Assembly: GCF_963422335.1 (NCBI RefSeq)
Contig: NZ_OY729424.1
Coordinates: 806,001 to 870,000, forward strand
Source: an uncultured Roseateles sp.
Lineage (GTDB): Bacteria; Pseudomonadota; Gammaproteobacteria; Burkholderiales; Burkholderiaceae_C
Length of the DNA: 64,000 nucleotides
Reading direction: 5' to 3'
Of the stretch, positions 43,889-53,000 are shown in pieces (position 1 is the stretch's first letter; each line of letters begins with the position of its first letter). Under the pieces are notes generated by a model that was not told the origin of the DNA, made no database searches, and saw nothing but the letters and a program-made list of their open reading frames with translations. A program made the position numbers and the translations under genes.

Positions 43889-44439
43889 CACCCGGCGCCG
43901 ACGCTGCGCAGACGCGGCAAGAGGCACTGCTCGTCAGCCGAGCGGCCGCCGGCGACCGTAGCGCCTTTGCTGCCCTGGTGCAGGCCCACCAGGGCTATCT
44001 GCGCAAGCTGCTCGGCCGCGTCTGCCGGGGCGACCAGGGGCGGGCCGACGACCTGGCGCAGGAGGCATTCGTGCGCGCCTGGCGTGCCCTGCCCAAGTTC
44101 CGCGGCGAGGCGCGCTTTCGGACCTGGCTGACGCGCCTGGCCTACTCCGCCTTGGCGGCCGAACGCCCGACGCTGCCCCTGCGGGACGAGACTCCGCTGG
44201 AGCTGGGCGCGCACAGTGACTTCGCCCCCGAAGCCGACTGGCGCATTGACCTCGACCGGGCGCTTGCCGGCCTCAGTGAGCCCCAGCGCCACGCGCTGCT
44301 GCTCTGCTACGGCGCCGACCTCAGCCACGCCGAAGCGGCCCAGATCCTGGGCTGGCCGCTCGGCACGCTCAAGACCCAGGTGCTGCGCGCGAAGGCTCGT
44401 CTGCGCGCGCAACTGGGTGCATGGGAGACCACGCCATGA
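43885..44439 (+). CDS. ECF-type RNA polymerase sigma factor
   Basis: A 184-residue sigma-70 family protein starting at GTG 43885. Region 2 runs from about residue 18 to 90 (DDLAQEAFVRAWRALPKFRG, FRTWLTRLAYS). Region 4 is at about 120-175 (LSEPQRHALLLCYGADLSHA, LGWPLGTLKTQVLRAKARLR). Overlaps both neighbours. It is the middle gene of a small membrane-sigma-membrane operon. Its target promoters are unknown. Confidence 0.9.
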   Translation: MTPGADAAQTRQEALLVSRAAAGDRSAFAALVQAHQGYLRKLLGRVCRGDQGRADDLAQEAFVRAWRALPKFRGEARFRTWLTRLAYSALAAERPTLPLRDETPLELGAHSDFAPEADWRIDLDRALAGLSEPQRHALLLCYGADLSHAEAAQILGWPLGTLKTQVLRAKARLRAQLGAWETTP

Positions 44440-44753
44440 CGGATCACCACGACGACACTTCTCTGGACACTGCACTGCAGTCCCTGCTGCGGGCCGCCGA
44501 TGAGCCTGACGACGCAGGCTTCAGCTTGCGGGTGATGGCGGCGCTGCCTGCCAACGTGCCGCCGCGCCAGCTGCGCTGGGCGCGATGGGTGAAGCGCGGG
44601 CAGTGGGTGGCAATCAGTCTCGCCGCCTGCGGCGTTGCCGCCCTGCTGTCTGACGCAAACGGGTCGCTCGACATGCCTCACGCCGTGGCGGCAGTGGCTT
44701 TGACGGGGCTGTTGATCTTCTGGTCGATTCCCAGCCGGTGGAGTCGCGGCTGA
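44436..44753 (+). CDS. Putative anti-sigma factor, small membrane protein
   Basis: A 105-residue protein whose N-terminus (DTALQSLLRAADEPDDAGFS) looks like a short sigma-binding region. It is followed by two membrane segments (WVAISLAACGVAALL, AVAAVALTGLLIFWSIP). Its start overlaps the sigma stop (ATGA), so it is the likely partner controlling that sigma. No zinc-binding HxxxCxxC motif is seen. Confidence 0.65.
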   Translation: MTDHHDDTSLDTALQSLLRAADEPDDAGFSLRVMAALPANVPPRQLRWARWVKRGQWVAISLAACGVAALLSDANGSLDMPHAVAAVALTGLLIFWSIPSRWSRG

Positions 44754-45000
44754 GCCAGTAGCTTGCTGCCGAGTTAACTGGACTTCGGCTCTGCAGCGGG
44801 GGCTGCCGTTCGCGTCCTGGAGCTGAGTTCACGGTGCGTGGCATGAAGCCGTCATCGGCTAACGCGACGGCCAGCCGGCGTCAATGACCGGGGTCGAAGG
44901 TGCTGTAGTCATCCAGCTCGGCAGGTCACAGCTTGCCAAGTCGACCCGCGGTGAACGTCTGCTGCTCGAAGGGGCGAATTCACGCCACCCAAAGCAGAAA

Positions 45001-45045
45001 TCCGCATTGGTGAAAGAGGGCCCCGAATGCGGAAGTTCCACCAAT
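45001..45045. repeat. Overlapping inverted repeats in a 315-bp gene-free stretch
   Basis: The interval 44754-45068 holds no gene I can support. Within it, TCCGCATT (45001-45008) pairs with AATGCGGA (45026-45033), and ATTGGTG (45006-45012) pairs with CACCAAT (45039-45045). The arms share bases, so the two hairpins exclude each other. No T-run follows. It may be a dispersed intergenic repeat or a switchable structure. Confidence 0.45.
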
Positions 45046-45068
45046 GTTGCATGACGCCCCGGCCGATG

Positions 45069-45842
45069 CTAGGCCGCCACCTTGATGAGCTCGCGCAGTG
45101 CAGTCGCCGACGCGCACAACAGACGGTGCTCATGTGGATGCCAAGTCGTGACGACACCAGCAACCGGGAATGCCTCCCCTTGATGACTCTTGGCTTCGTC
45201 ATAGATCTCGAAGACCGGCGCACCGCTGATTCCATGAGGCTTGGGGAAGCTCACCCCTTGGCCTTCTAGCCCAAAGCTCTTTTTGCGATTGAACACAAGA
45301 TAGAGATGTGATTCGGTTTGTAGGCCGCGGGCGGCGTACTCGCGCAGTGCGGCTGAATGGGCCAAGTGGCCGTAAGGCGCCACTCGAGCCTCTGCTGGTC
45401 GGTGGCGAAGGCGCGATCTGGAAGCCGGAAAGCCTACGAAACCATAGCTTGCTGTTGGCACCGGCGCTGTAGCAAAGCTGATGTCCGAGATATTGAGCGA
45501 GAACTTGTCAACACCTGGGTAGGGCGGTAGATCGGACCCTTCCAGCCGGACAGCAGCTATATCAAGGAGGTCGCTATCTCTTGGCCCAGTCCATTTGTTG
45601 CTGGTGATCCTGCCGTTCACGAAGCGCTTAACCTTTGGTGCGGCAAAGTAGTAGAGATGCCCGGATCGACCTTCTTCGAGCACATGGGCCGCTGAAACGA
45701 GCAACGTGCCGCCGGGCTTCGTGACGAAGAATCCCGAGCCGCACAGTCGCGGCCTCCCAGCTTGGTCATCCGTGTAGAGCGGGACGACCAGCTTAGCCAA
45801 TACCTCGAACGAAGCGGAAATGGCATGAGCAAACTTGTTCAT
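45069..45842 (-). CDS. Trypsin-like serine protease domain protein
   Basis: A 257-residue stand-alone protein with the trypsin/chymotrypsin fold. The triad residues are His53 (VSAAHVLEE), Asp94 (DLLDIAAVRL) and Ser206 in GISGAPVF. There is no signal peptide or membrane helix, so it seems cytoplasmic, unlike DegP-type proteases, and no PDZ domain. Its base composition is less GC-rich than its neighbours. With the unknown gene at 46101-46844 it forms an accessory patch, likely acquired. A signalling or defence role is speculative. Confidence 0.75.
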   Translation of the reverse strand: MNKFAHAISASFEVLAKLVVPLYTDDQAGRPRLCGSGFFVTKPGGTLLVSAAHVLEEGRSGHLYYFAAPKVKRFVNGRITSNKWTGPRDSDLLDIAAVRLEGSDLPPYPGVDKFSLNISDISFATAPVPTASYGFVGFPASRSRLRHRPAEARVAPYGHLAHSAALREYAARGLQTESHLYLVFNRKKSFGLEGQGVSFPKPHGISGAPVFEIYDEAKSHQGEAFPVAGVVTTWHPHEHRLLCASATALRELIKVAA

Positions 45843-46100
45843 GGGTATGGATGCGGGGAGTGTGGCTCGATTATTGAGGCCTCACAAGAGGCCGCTCCTG
45901 GCCGGGAGTGGGTATTCGCCACGAACGACGGAATCAGACCAGGTTCGGAATCGAATCACGCAGCAAGCGGCAGCTTCCTGGAGCCGCGGCCTACAGCCTC
46001 ATCCGGCCATTGACGGCGAGCCGTAACCATCGGCTTTCGGGTGAATTTCAAGTGAGCGAGACGCCGCCGCTCCGAGTACGGCAGCCCCAGAACCCGGACG

Positions 46101-46844
46101 TCATGATTTGATGCGTTCATCGGCGAAAAAATAGTGCAGTGCAGTCGGCTCGAAAGCTGGTGCATCGAATCTCACAGCATCACCGAGACTGTCCACGAGT
46201 TCTGCCGAGTCAATGAAGGACTGGATTCCGCGCGCAAGGCAGTCGGTAATCTGACCCAGTAGCTCGCCGAGGTCCTGCAGCATCTGATCCAAGCCCTCAA
46301 ACGGTTGATCGGCGTTGACTTCCAGCATTGCGGGTAACGATGCGGCCATTTCCGACCAATGAAAGTACGTATCGGCGTAGCGCTTTCCCACGTACATATA
46401 GGCGCCCTCGCACAACTCATCATTCAGGACTGGCGTCCACTGAGCGCAATTGAGGTAGTGGAAGGCGCCTCGATTACGCACGCGCCCTAACCACTGCAGG
46501 TTGGAATACGCATCCAACGTCGCGTCCCACTGCGCAGCCAAGCCGTTGACGTTTGCGAAGTAGTCGGTCCGCAAAACGTCGCTCACCGATTGCTTCTTCA
46601 GGACGTCCAGTGCTTCATGCGTTTTCGCTGCCAGCATCCGCAGCAGAAACATCGAGATTGCGACCGCGGCATCTTGCTGCGGGCCGGGATTGCCCGGCGC
46701 CATTCGGCTGACATGAATCCATTTTTGCAGGAGCATCAGCTCGTTGAAAATGTGCCCAGTCAGGGCAAAAACATATCGCCCCTGGGGCGTCAGCTTTCGC
46801 AGGCCGTCGCCTGACAATTCCAGTCGTTGCACCTCCGCCTGCAT
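46101..46844 (-). CDS. Unrecognised helical protein in accessory patch
   Basis: A 247-residue protein starting at the ATG at 46844, with a strong GGGAGG ribosome site. It appears fully helical and cytoplasmic, with aromatic-rich segments such as NLQWLGRVRNRGAFHYLN and YMYVGKRYADTYFHWSEM. RNRGAFHY recalls HEPN-like (RxxxxH) or DUF5677-type AbiV-like helical families, but that is a weak resemblance. Composition is less GC-rich than the surroundings. Between it and the protease, 45843-46100 shows no gene. Confidence 0.6.
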   Translation of the reverse strand: MQAEVQRLELSGDGLRKLTPQGRYVFALTGHIFNELMLLQKWIHVSRMAPGNPGPQQDAAVAISMFLLRMLAAKTHEALDVLKKQSVSDVLRTDYFANVNGLAAQWDATLDAYSNLQWLGRVRNRGAFHYLNCAQWTPVLNDELCEGAYMYVGKRYADTYFHWSEMAASLPAMLEVNADQPFEGLDQMLQDLGELLGQITDCLARGIQSFIDSAELVDSLGDAVRFDAPAFEPTALHYFFADERIKS

Positions 46845-47265
46845 CTTCCCTCCCGAGTGACTGTTCCCGTCTGAACGGTGAAACTCCAATACTAGCGAAA
46901 GTACCTGAGTTCGCTAAGGTCCTCGGCGCGGCTCAAGCCGCTTTTGGGGCGTGCTCTTGCCGGGATTTCAGCGACCGCTTTCCGTCCCGATATCTGAGGC
47001 CCGGAATGTCGCACACGGGTGGCAGCGCCAGTTCCCCAGGAACCAGCCCTCTCGTTCGCATCCGGGTCGCGTGCTTATCGATTGAACGACCGGTCGCGGC
47101 AGCACTTCGGTCATACGCCCCACTGGCCACCGATCGTCCGCTGATGACCGAAGCAGCCGCTGGAGCCGCCGGACTCGAATGACTCAGATCAGCCTATAGC
47201 CGCCCCCGCTCGCCTGCAAAGCAGGGCAGCCACGCGTCGACTGGGCACGTTCCGCCGGACCGCTC
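46845..47265. other. 421-bp stretch without a supported gene
   Basis: No reading frame here has a ribosome site or a recognisable product. A 65-codon minus-strand frame (46933-47130) is probably chance. No clear repeat or terminator was seen. It marks the right edge of the accessory patch and may be degraded sequence. Confidence 0.5.
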
Positions 47266-48195
47266 CTAGTACCCCAACCCCCGAGCCACCACCCCCGTCA
47301 TCGTCTCCCCCGCCTCAAACCGCCTGATGTTCTCCAACACCACCTCCGCCGCCGTTTCCGGCTGCGTCATGCTGGCGATGTGCGGCGTGAGCCAGATCTT
47401 CGGGTGGCGCCAGAAGGGATGATCGGTGGGCAGGGGCTCGGGGTCGGTGACATCGAGAATCGCCTGGGCCAGCTGGCCACTTTCAAGCGCGGCCAGCAGA
47501 TCGGCCTCGACCAGATGCGGGCCACGCCCGACATGCACGAGGCTGGCACCCGCAGGCAGCGCCGCAAACAGCCCGGCATTCAGAAACCCGCGCGTCGCGT
47601 CGGTCAGCGGCAGCAGGCAGACCAGGATCTGCGTGCGGGCCAGGAAGGCAGGCAGCTCGTCGGCGCCGGCAAAGCATTGCACGCCCTCGACCTGATGGCG
47701 TGAGCGGCTCCAGCCCGCGCAATCAAAACCGAAGCCGCGCAGCTGAGCGAGCACCGCCTGGCCCAGCGAGCCCAGGCCCAGAACGCCGATGCGGCGCTTG
47801 GCGGCGGGCTGCACCTGGAGGGTTTTCCACAGGCCTTCGCGCTGCTGGCGCTGGTACTGGGGCATGTCGCGGTGCAGGCTCAGGGCCGCCCAGCTGACGT
47901 ACTCGACCATGCCGCCGATGATGCCGGGCTCGACCATGCGGACCACGGGCAGATCGGCGGGCAGCTCGTCGAACTTGAACTGGTCGACGCCGGCGCCGGA
48001 GGAGAACAGCACTTCGAGATTGGGGAACATGCCGCGGATGTCGACCGGCGGCTCCCAGGCCGCGAGGAAGCGCACGTCGGCCGGGTCGCCAATATCGGGC
48101 CAGATGCGGAAGTCGAGCTGCGGCGCCTGGCGGGCAAAGATTTCGGCCCAGACGCGGCCGCGCACCGGGTCGGACTTGTAGACGAAGCTGGCCAC
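47266..48195 (-). CDS. ghrA: Glyoxylate/hydroxypyruvate reductase (2-hydroxyacid dehydrogenase)
   Basis: A 309-residue NAD(P)H-dependent reductase of the GhrA branch. The dinucleotide motif is GVLGLGSLGQAVLAQLRGFG. Catalytic Arg lies in VHVGRGPHLVEAD, Glu in DVTDPEPLP, and His in WLTPHIAS. GTG start. The upstream GNAT gene ends 6 bases before, so they share an operon. It probably reduces glyoxylate or hydroxypyruvate, a sensible sink for amine oxidation products. Confidence 0.88.
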   Translation of the reverse strand: MASFVYKSDPVRGRVWAEIFARQAPQLDFRIWPDIGDPADVRFLAAWEPPVDIRGMFPNLEVLFSSGAGVDQFKFDELPADLPVVRMVEPGIIGGMVEYVSWAALSLHRDMPQYQRQQREGLWKTLQVQPAAKRRIGVLGLGSLGQAVLAQLRGFGFDCAGWSRSRHQVEGVQCFAGADELPAFLARTQILVCLLPLTDATRGFLNAGLFAALPAGASLVHVGRGPHLVEADLLAALESGQLAQAILDVTDPEPLPTDHPFWRHPKIWLTPHIASMTQPETAAEVVLENIRRFEAGETMTGVVARGLGY

Positions 48196-48201
48196 GCGCG
48201 C

Positions 48202-49086
48202 TCAGCCCAGCGCCTGGGTGGCGATGGCGAACCCTCGCGTGCCGGGCACGGTGGCCAAGGGCGTGCCGCGCACCATTTCGGTGGGCGCGTCAACGCGCAA
48301 GAGGCCCAGCGTCTCCAGCCATTCGGTCAGGCCGCCGTCGAAGTCGACATCGATGCGCACGAACTTGCCGGCGCTCAGGCCCACCAAATGGGCGATCAAG
48401 GCCTTGGCGCCTTCGGCGTCGGGGGCGACGACGGGGCCGATCTGCAGGCCGCGGCCGAAACGGCGCAGCATCGCGAAGCCGCGGGCCTCGCCCTCGTGGT
48501 CGAGCACCACGGTGTCGGACTGGGCCAGCAGGCCGGTGATCAGCCCCTCGCGCGGCATGCCGCGGCCCTTGGCGTCGAGCTGGCAGAGGGCGAACACATC
48601 GTTATGCGTCGAGGGGCGCAGGCGCCAGCCTTCGTCCAGCGCCACCAGCGGCGCAGACAGCGCCGTGCCCTGGTGCTGGCGCACCTCGCCGCTGCGCACA
48701 AAGCCCAGGCGCTCGTAGAGGCCGCGGCCCTCGGCGGTGGCGTGCAGCAGCACGCTGCGCTCGCCCGACTGCTCCAATTGCTCGAGCGCGGCCTGCATCA
48801 GCCGGTAGCCGATGCGCCGGCCCTGGCAGCGCGGATCGACGATCACCAGGCCCACCGTGCCCTGCGACGGGCCCCAGGGCCAGATCAAGGTAGTGCCGAC
48901 GACCTCGCCGTCGCGCTCGGCCACGATGCCGCCGCCCAGCGAGAAGGCGAACTGCCAGTCGGCCAGCCGGTGCGGCCAGTGCACCTGCAGCGACAGCGCG
49001 TGCGCGGCCTCCAGATCCTCGGCCTGCATGGCGCGCAGGACGACACCGTCGGCTGAGGCTGGCGCGGTTGAGGTTACGTAGCTCAA
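48202..49086 (-). CDS. Tandem GNAT acetyltransferase
   Basis: A 294-residue protein with two GNAT-type domains. The first (about residues 12-140) has the acetyl-CoA loop VIVDPRCQGRRIGYRLM and LYERLGFVRSGE. The second, weaker one (about 150-290) matches the C-terminal half found in a family of double-GNAT proteins. I chose a TTG start at 49086 since GGAG lies 6 bases upstream, giving MSYVTSTAP. Substrate unknown. Confidence 0.82.
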   Translation of the reverse strand: MSYVTSTAPASADGVVLRAMQAEDLEAAHALSLQVHWPHRLADWQFAFSLGGGIVAERDGEVVGTTLIWPWGPSQGTVGLVIVDPRCQGRRIGYRLMQAALEQLEQSGERSVLLHATAEGRGLYERLGFVRSGEVRQHQGTALSAPLVALDEGWRLRPSTHNDVFALCQLDAKGRGMPREGLITGLLAQSDTVVLDHEGEARGFAMLRRFGRGLQIGPVVAPDAEGAKALIAHLVGLSAGKFVRIDVDFDGGLTEWLETLGLLRVDAPTEMVRGTPLATVPGTRGFAIATQALG

Positions 49087-49301
49087 GACACTCTCCAATG
49101 GACCCTGTTTGCTTGATATTTGCAAGTTGGCCGGCGGCGCGCTAGGACGATCTTGCTGCTTTTGACCATACCGCAGCTTCGACTGTGCGAGCGGCGAAGC
49201 TCGCAATTTACTGCGCTGAAGGCGGCGCCAACGCCAGCCAATTGCGCGCCACCCTGCCTAGCATTTGCGGTGTTGAACGACCCCAAGCAAAGGCCAGGCC
49301 C

Positions 49302-50789
49302 GTGCAAACTTTTGATCCCGATCTGATCTCCGTGCCCAGCGGGCATTTCGTCGGCGGCAAGCTGCTGACAGGCCCTGCCGGCGACGCGCTGGAGGTGCTG
49401 CGCCCGTCGGACGGCCGGGCCTATGCCGCGCTGCCGCTGGGCGATGCCGAGCTGGTGGACCACGCGGTGCAGAACGCCTGGGCCGCCTGGCGCAGCAGCG
49501 ACTGGGCCGGCCGGCCGCCGCGCGAGCGCGCCCGGGTGCTGCGCCGCTGGGCCGACTTGGTGGAGGCCGATGGTGCGGTGCTGGGCCCGCTGGAGGCGGT
49601 GGGCTCGACCCGGCCGCTGAAGGAAGTGCTGGCCTGGGACCTGCCCTTCACCGCCGAGGGCCTGCGCTTCTTTGCCGAATATGCCGACAAGCTGGGCGGC
49701 GAGGTGGCGGCCACGCGCAGCGACAACCTTGGCATGACGGTCAGCGAGCCCTACGGCGTGGTGGGGGCGATCACGCCCTGGAATTTTCCGCTGGTGATGG
49801 TGTCGTGGAAGGTGGGCGCGGCCATGGCCGCCGGCAATGCGGTGGTGTTGAAACCCTCGGAGCTGACGCCGTTCTCGGCGCTGCGCCTGGCCGAGCTGGC
49901 CATTCAGGCCGGTGTGCCGCCGGGCATCTTCAATATCGTGCAGGGCGACGGCCGCATCACCGGCGACGCGCTGAGCCGCCACCCCCGCATCGCCAAGATG
50001 ACCTTCACCGGCAGCACCCGCACAGGGGCCGCCATCATGGCCGCCTGCGCGCTGCACGGCCCGAAGCCGGTGACGCTTGAGCTGGGCGGCAAAAGCCCGC
50101 AGCTGGTGTTCGACGACGCCCCGAACCTGCAGCGGCTGACCGGGCTGATTGCCGGCGCCATCACCGGCAATGCCGGCCAGGTCTGCGTGGCCGGCTCGCG
50201 GCTGATCGTGCAGAAGGGCATTGCACCGGCCCTGATCGATGGCCTGCTGACGCGTTTTGCGGCCCAGCGGCCCGGCGCCACCTGGGACGAGGCCGCCACG
50301 CTGCCGCCCATCATCTCGGCGCTGCAGGCCAGCCGCATCGAATCAATCGTGCGGCGCGCCGGGCAGGCCGGGGCGCACATCCTCGGCGGCGGGCTACGCA
50401 GCACAATCTGCGGCGCCGGGGCCTATTACCTGCCCACCCTGATCGAAAACGTGACTGCGGACAACCCGGCCGTGGTCGAAGAGATCTTCGGCCCGGTGCT
50501 GACGGTGCAGACCTTCGACACCGAGGAGGAGGGCCTGGCCCTGGCCGCCCACGAGCACTACGGCCTGGCGGCTGGCGTGCACACGGCAGACATCGGCCGT
50601 GCCCTGCGGGCGATGCGCCAGATCTCGGCCGGCACGGTGTGGATCAACCGCTACGGACGCTCGGCCGACTTCGTGATTCCGACCGGCGGCTACCACCAGT
50701 CCGGCATCGGCAAGGACCTGGGCCGCCAGGCGGTGGAGGCCAATTTGCGCCTCAAAAGCGTGCTGATCGACTTCGCGGCGCCGCAATGA
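49302..50789 (+). CDS. NAD(P)-dependent aldehyde dehydrogenase
   Basis: A 495-residue aldehyde dehydrogenase. The coenzyme region has GAITPWNFPLVMVSWKVG and FTGSTRTGAAIM. The general base Glu is in VTLELGGKSP, and the catalytic Cys is in GNAGQVCVAGSRL. It resembles the betaine-aldehyde and gamma-glutamyl-gamma-aminobutyraldehyde (PuuC) group. GTG start at 49302. With the DadA/PuuB-like oxidase downstream it can form an amine to aldehyde to acid route. Confidence 0.9.
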   Translation: MQTFDPDLISVPSGHFVGGKLLTGPAGDALEVLRPSDGRAYAALPLGDAELVDHAVQNAWAAWRSSDWAGRPPRERARVLRRWADLVEADGAVLGPLEAVGSTRPLKEVLAWDLPFTAEGLRFFAEYADKLGGEVAATRSDNLGMTVSEPYGVVGAITPWNFPLVMVSWKVGAAMAAGNAVVLKPSELTPFSALRLAELAIQAGVPPGIFNIVQGDGRITGDALSRHPRIAKMTFTGSTRTGAAIMAACALHGPKPVTLELGGKSPQLVFDDAPNLQRLTGLIAGAITGNAGQVCVAGSRLIVQKGIAPALIDGLLTRFAAQRPGATWDEAATLPPIISALQASRIESIVRRAGQAGAHILGGGLRSTICGAGAYYLPTLIENVTADNPAVVEEIFGPVLTVQTFDTEEEGLALAAHEHYGLAAGVHTADIGRALRAMRQISAGTVWINRYGRSADFVIPTGGYHQSGIGKDLGRQAVEANLRLKSVLIDFAAPQ

Positions 50790-50897
50790 AGTGCACCACC
50801 GCACCCCCGAAGAGCGCGCCGCAGGCTATGCCGAGGCGGGCCGCCCAAACCACAGTTTTGTGTGCCGCCCCTGGCCAATACCCCGCATTTCTATTTT

Positions 50898-50940
50898 GTT
50901 CACATGCTTCAATGAAATCCTGATGACAAGCGATGTGAAC
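50898..50940. promoter_or_regulatory. Spaced inverted repeat before the HAD/oxidase operon
   Basis: GTTCACAT (50898-50905) and ATGTGAAC (50933-50940) are perfect 8-bp complements, 27 bp apart, in an AT-rich patch 40 bp before the HAD start. The spacing of about 3.3 helical turns between arm centres would fit two regulator half-sites or one structured leader. It is the only notable signal in 50790-50981. Confidence 0.4.
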
Positions 50941-50981
50941 CGGCTGTTTTGACCCCCTGTGATCAGACGAGGAACCACCCC

Positions 50982-51647
50982 ATGACCTTCCGCCCCAAAT
51001 TCATCACCTTCGACTGCTACGGCACCTTGACGCGCTTTCGCATGACCGAGATGACGCGCGACATCTACGCCGACCGCATCAAGCCCGAGCAGATGAACCA
51101 GTTCATCGCCGACTTCACCGCCTACCGCTTCGACGAGGTGCTGGGTGACTGGCAGCCCTACCAGGACGTGCTGAAGAACGCCGTGCGCCGCCTGTGCAAG
51201 AAATGGGGCATCCAGTATTTCGACCACGAGGCCCAGCAGTACTACGACGCGGTGCCGACCTGGACGCCCCATGCCGACGTGGCCGCCGGCCTGAGCAGAA
51301 TAGCCCACGAGATTCCGCTGGTGATTTTGTCCAACGCCGCCGATGACCAGATCCAGAAGAACGTGGCCCTGCTCGGCGCGCCCTTCCACCGCGTTTACAC
51401 CGCCCAGCAGGCCCAGGCCTACAAGCCGCGGCTGAAGGCCTTCGAGTTCATGCTGGACTCGCTGAACGCCAACCCGGAAGACCTGCTCCATGTGTCGTCC
51501 AGCCTGCGCTACGACCTGATGTCGGCCGACGATCTGGGCATCAAGAACAAGGTGTTCGTGAACCGCGGCCATGGCCCGGGCAACCCGGCCTACAACTATG
51601 TCGAGATCGCCGACATCGGCGGCCTGCCGGGCGTGGTCGGCCTCTGA
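50982..51647 (+). CDS. Haloacid dehalogenase type II
   Basis: A 221-residue HAD hydrolase with the nucleophile in ITFDCYGTLTRFRMTEM, motif II in VILSNAADD, the lysine in QAYKPRLKAFEFML, and SSSLRYDLMSADDLG. The Tyr after the nucleophile (FDCYGTL) is the L-2-haloacid dehalogenase form, unlike the relative at 28519. In this operon, beside an amine oxidase, actual dehalogenation is uncertain. It starts after AGGA, and the next gene begins 13 bp downstream. Confidence 0.87.
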   Translation: MTFRPKFITFDCYGTLTRFRMTEMTRDIYADRIKPEQMNQFIADFTAYRFDEVLGDWQPYQDVLKNAVRRLCKKWGIQYFDHEAQQYYDAVPTWTPHADVAAGLSRIAHEIPLVILSNAADDQIQKNVALLGAPFHRVYTAQQAQAYKPRLKAFEFMLDSLNANPEDLLHVSSSLRYDLMSADDLGIKNKVFVNRGHGPGNPAYNYVEIADIGGLPGVVGL

Positions 51648-51660
51648 AATCCTCAAGGCC

Positions 51661-52950
51661 ATGAAGCTCGACTCCTACTGGACCGATTCGGCCGCGGCTT
51701 TTACGCCGGCCGCGGCGGACCTGCCGGCCAGCGCCGACGTGGTGATCGTCGGCGGCGGCTTCACGGGCCTGTCGGCGGCACGCACGCTGGCCAAGCGCGG
51801 CGCCTCGGTACTGGTGCTGGAGGCCTGCGACCGCGTCGCCAAGGAGGCCTCGGGGCGCAATGGCGGCCATGTCAACAACGGCCTGGCGGTGGACTATGCC
51901 GCCGCGGCCGACCGGTACGGCGTCGAGAAGGCCCGGGCCTGGTACCGCGAGTTCGATGCGGCGGTGGACACCGTCGCCCGGCTGGTACAGGACGAGCAGA
52001 TTGACTGCGACTTCCAGCGCAACGGCAAGCTGAAGCTGGCGACCAAGCCGGCGCACTTCGAGGCCCTGGCTCGCAGCTGCGAGCGGCTGGCGCGCGAGGT
52101 GGACCCCGAGGTCGAGCTGCTCGATGCGAGCAAGGTGCGCGACGAGGTGGCCAGCGAGCGCTTCGTCGGCGGCCTGCTGCAGAAGAAGAGCGCGCAGATG
52201 CATATGGGCCGCTTTGCCGCCGGCTTAGGGCGCGCGGCCCAGCGCAGCGGCGCGCAGATCCACCTGAACACGCCGGTGCAGAAGCTGCAGCGGCAAGGCC
52301 AGGGCCACGAGCACCAGGTGCACACGCCGCGCGGCACGGTGCGCGCCAAGCAGGTGCTGCTGGCCACCGGCGCCAGCCTGCACGGCGGCTACGGCACGTT
52401 TGGCTGGCTGCGCCGGCGCATCGTCGGCATCGGCAGCTTCATCGTCGTCACCGAGCCGCTGGGGGCCGAGCGCGCGCAAGCGCTGCTGGCCGGGCGCCGC
52501 ACCTACGTGACCGTGGCCAATATCCACCACTATTTCCGCATGACGCCCGACCACCGGCTGGTGTTCGGCGGCCGTGCGCGCTTCGCGATCTCCAGCCCCA
52601 CCTCGGACCAGAAAAGTGGCGAGATCCTGCGGCGCGGCCTGGCCGAGATCTTTCCGCAACTGGCCGACGTGCGCATCGACTACTGCTGGGGCGGCCTCGT
52701 GGACATGAGCCAGGACCGCCTGCCCCATGCCGGCGAGCGCGACGGCCTCTATTACTCGCTGGGCTACAGCGGGCACGGCACGCAGATGTCGGTGCACATG
52801 GGCGAGCGCATGGCCGAGACCCTGCTGGGCAATGCTGCCGCCAACCCCTGGCGCGACCGGCCCTGGCCCGCCATTCCTGGCCACCTCGGCCCCCCCTGGT
52901 TTTTGCCCGCCGTAGGGCTTTATTACCGCCTCAAGGACATGGTGTCCTGA
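51661..52950 (+). CDS. FAD amine oxidoreductase (DadA/PuuB-like)
   Basis: A 429-residue flavoenzyme. The FAD motif is DVVIVGGGFTGLSAARTLAKR at about residue 25, followed by VAKEASGRNGGHVNNGL, typical of gamma-glutamylputrescine oxidase-type proteins. LYYSLGYSGHGTQMSVHMGE closes the FAD site. It likely oxidises a secondary or gamma-glutamyl amine to an aldehyde that the upstream aldehyde dehydrogenase can process. It belongs with the transporter genes that follow. Confidence 0.9.
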   Translation: MKLDSYWTDSAAAFTPAAADLPASADVVIVGGGFTGLSAARTLAKRGASVLVLEACDRVAKEASGRNGGHVNNGLAVDYAAAADRYGVEKARAWYREFDAAVDTVARLVQDEQIDCDFQRNGKLKLATKPAHFEALARSCERLAREVDPEVELLDASKVRDEVASERFVGGLLQKKSAQMHMGRFAAGLGRAAQRSGAQIHLNTPVQKLQRQGQGHEHQVHTPRGTVRAKQVLLATGASLHGGYGTFGWLRRRIVGIGSFIVVTEPLGAERAQALLAGRRTYVTVANIHHYFRMTPDHRLVFGGRARFAISSPTSDQKSGEILRRGLAEIFPQLADVRIDYCWGGLVDMSQDRLPHAGERDGLYYSLGYSGHGTQMSVHMGERMAETLLGNAAANPWRDRPWPAIPGHLGPPWFLPAVGLYYRLKDMVS

Positions 52951-53000
52951 GTCGCCAACAGCCACTGTTTGTAGTACATCACTCTGTCCAGGAGAAACGC

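Noticed and set aside
46933..47130. Small minus-strand open frame of 65 codons
   Set aside because: No ribosome site and no recognisable features; composition fits degraded or noncoding DNA.
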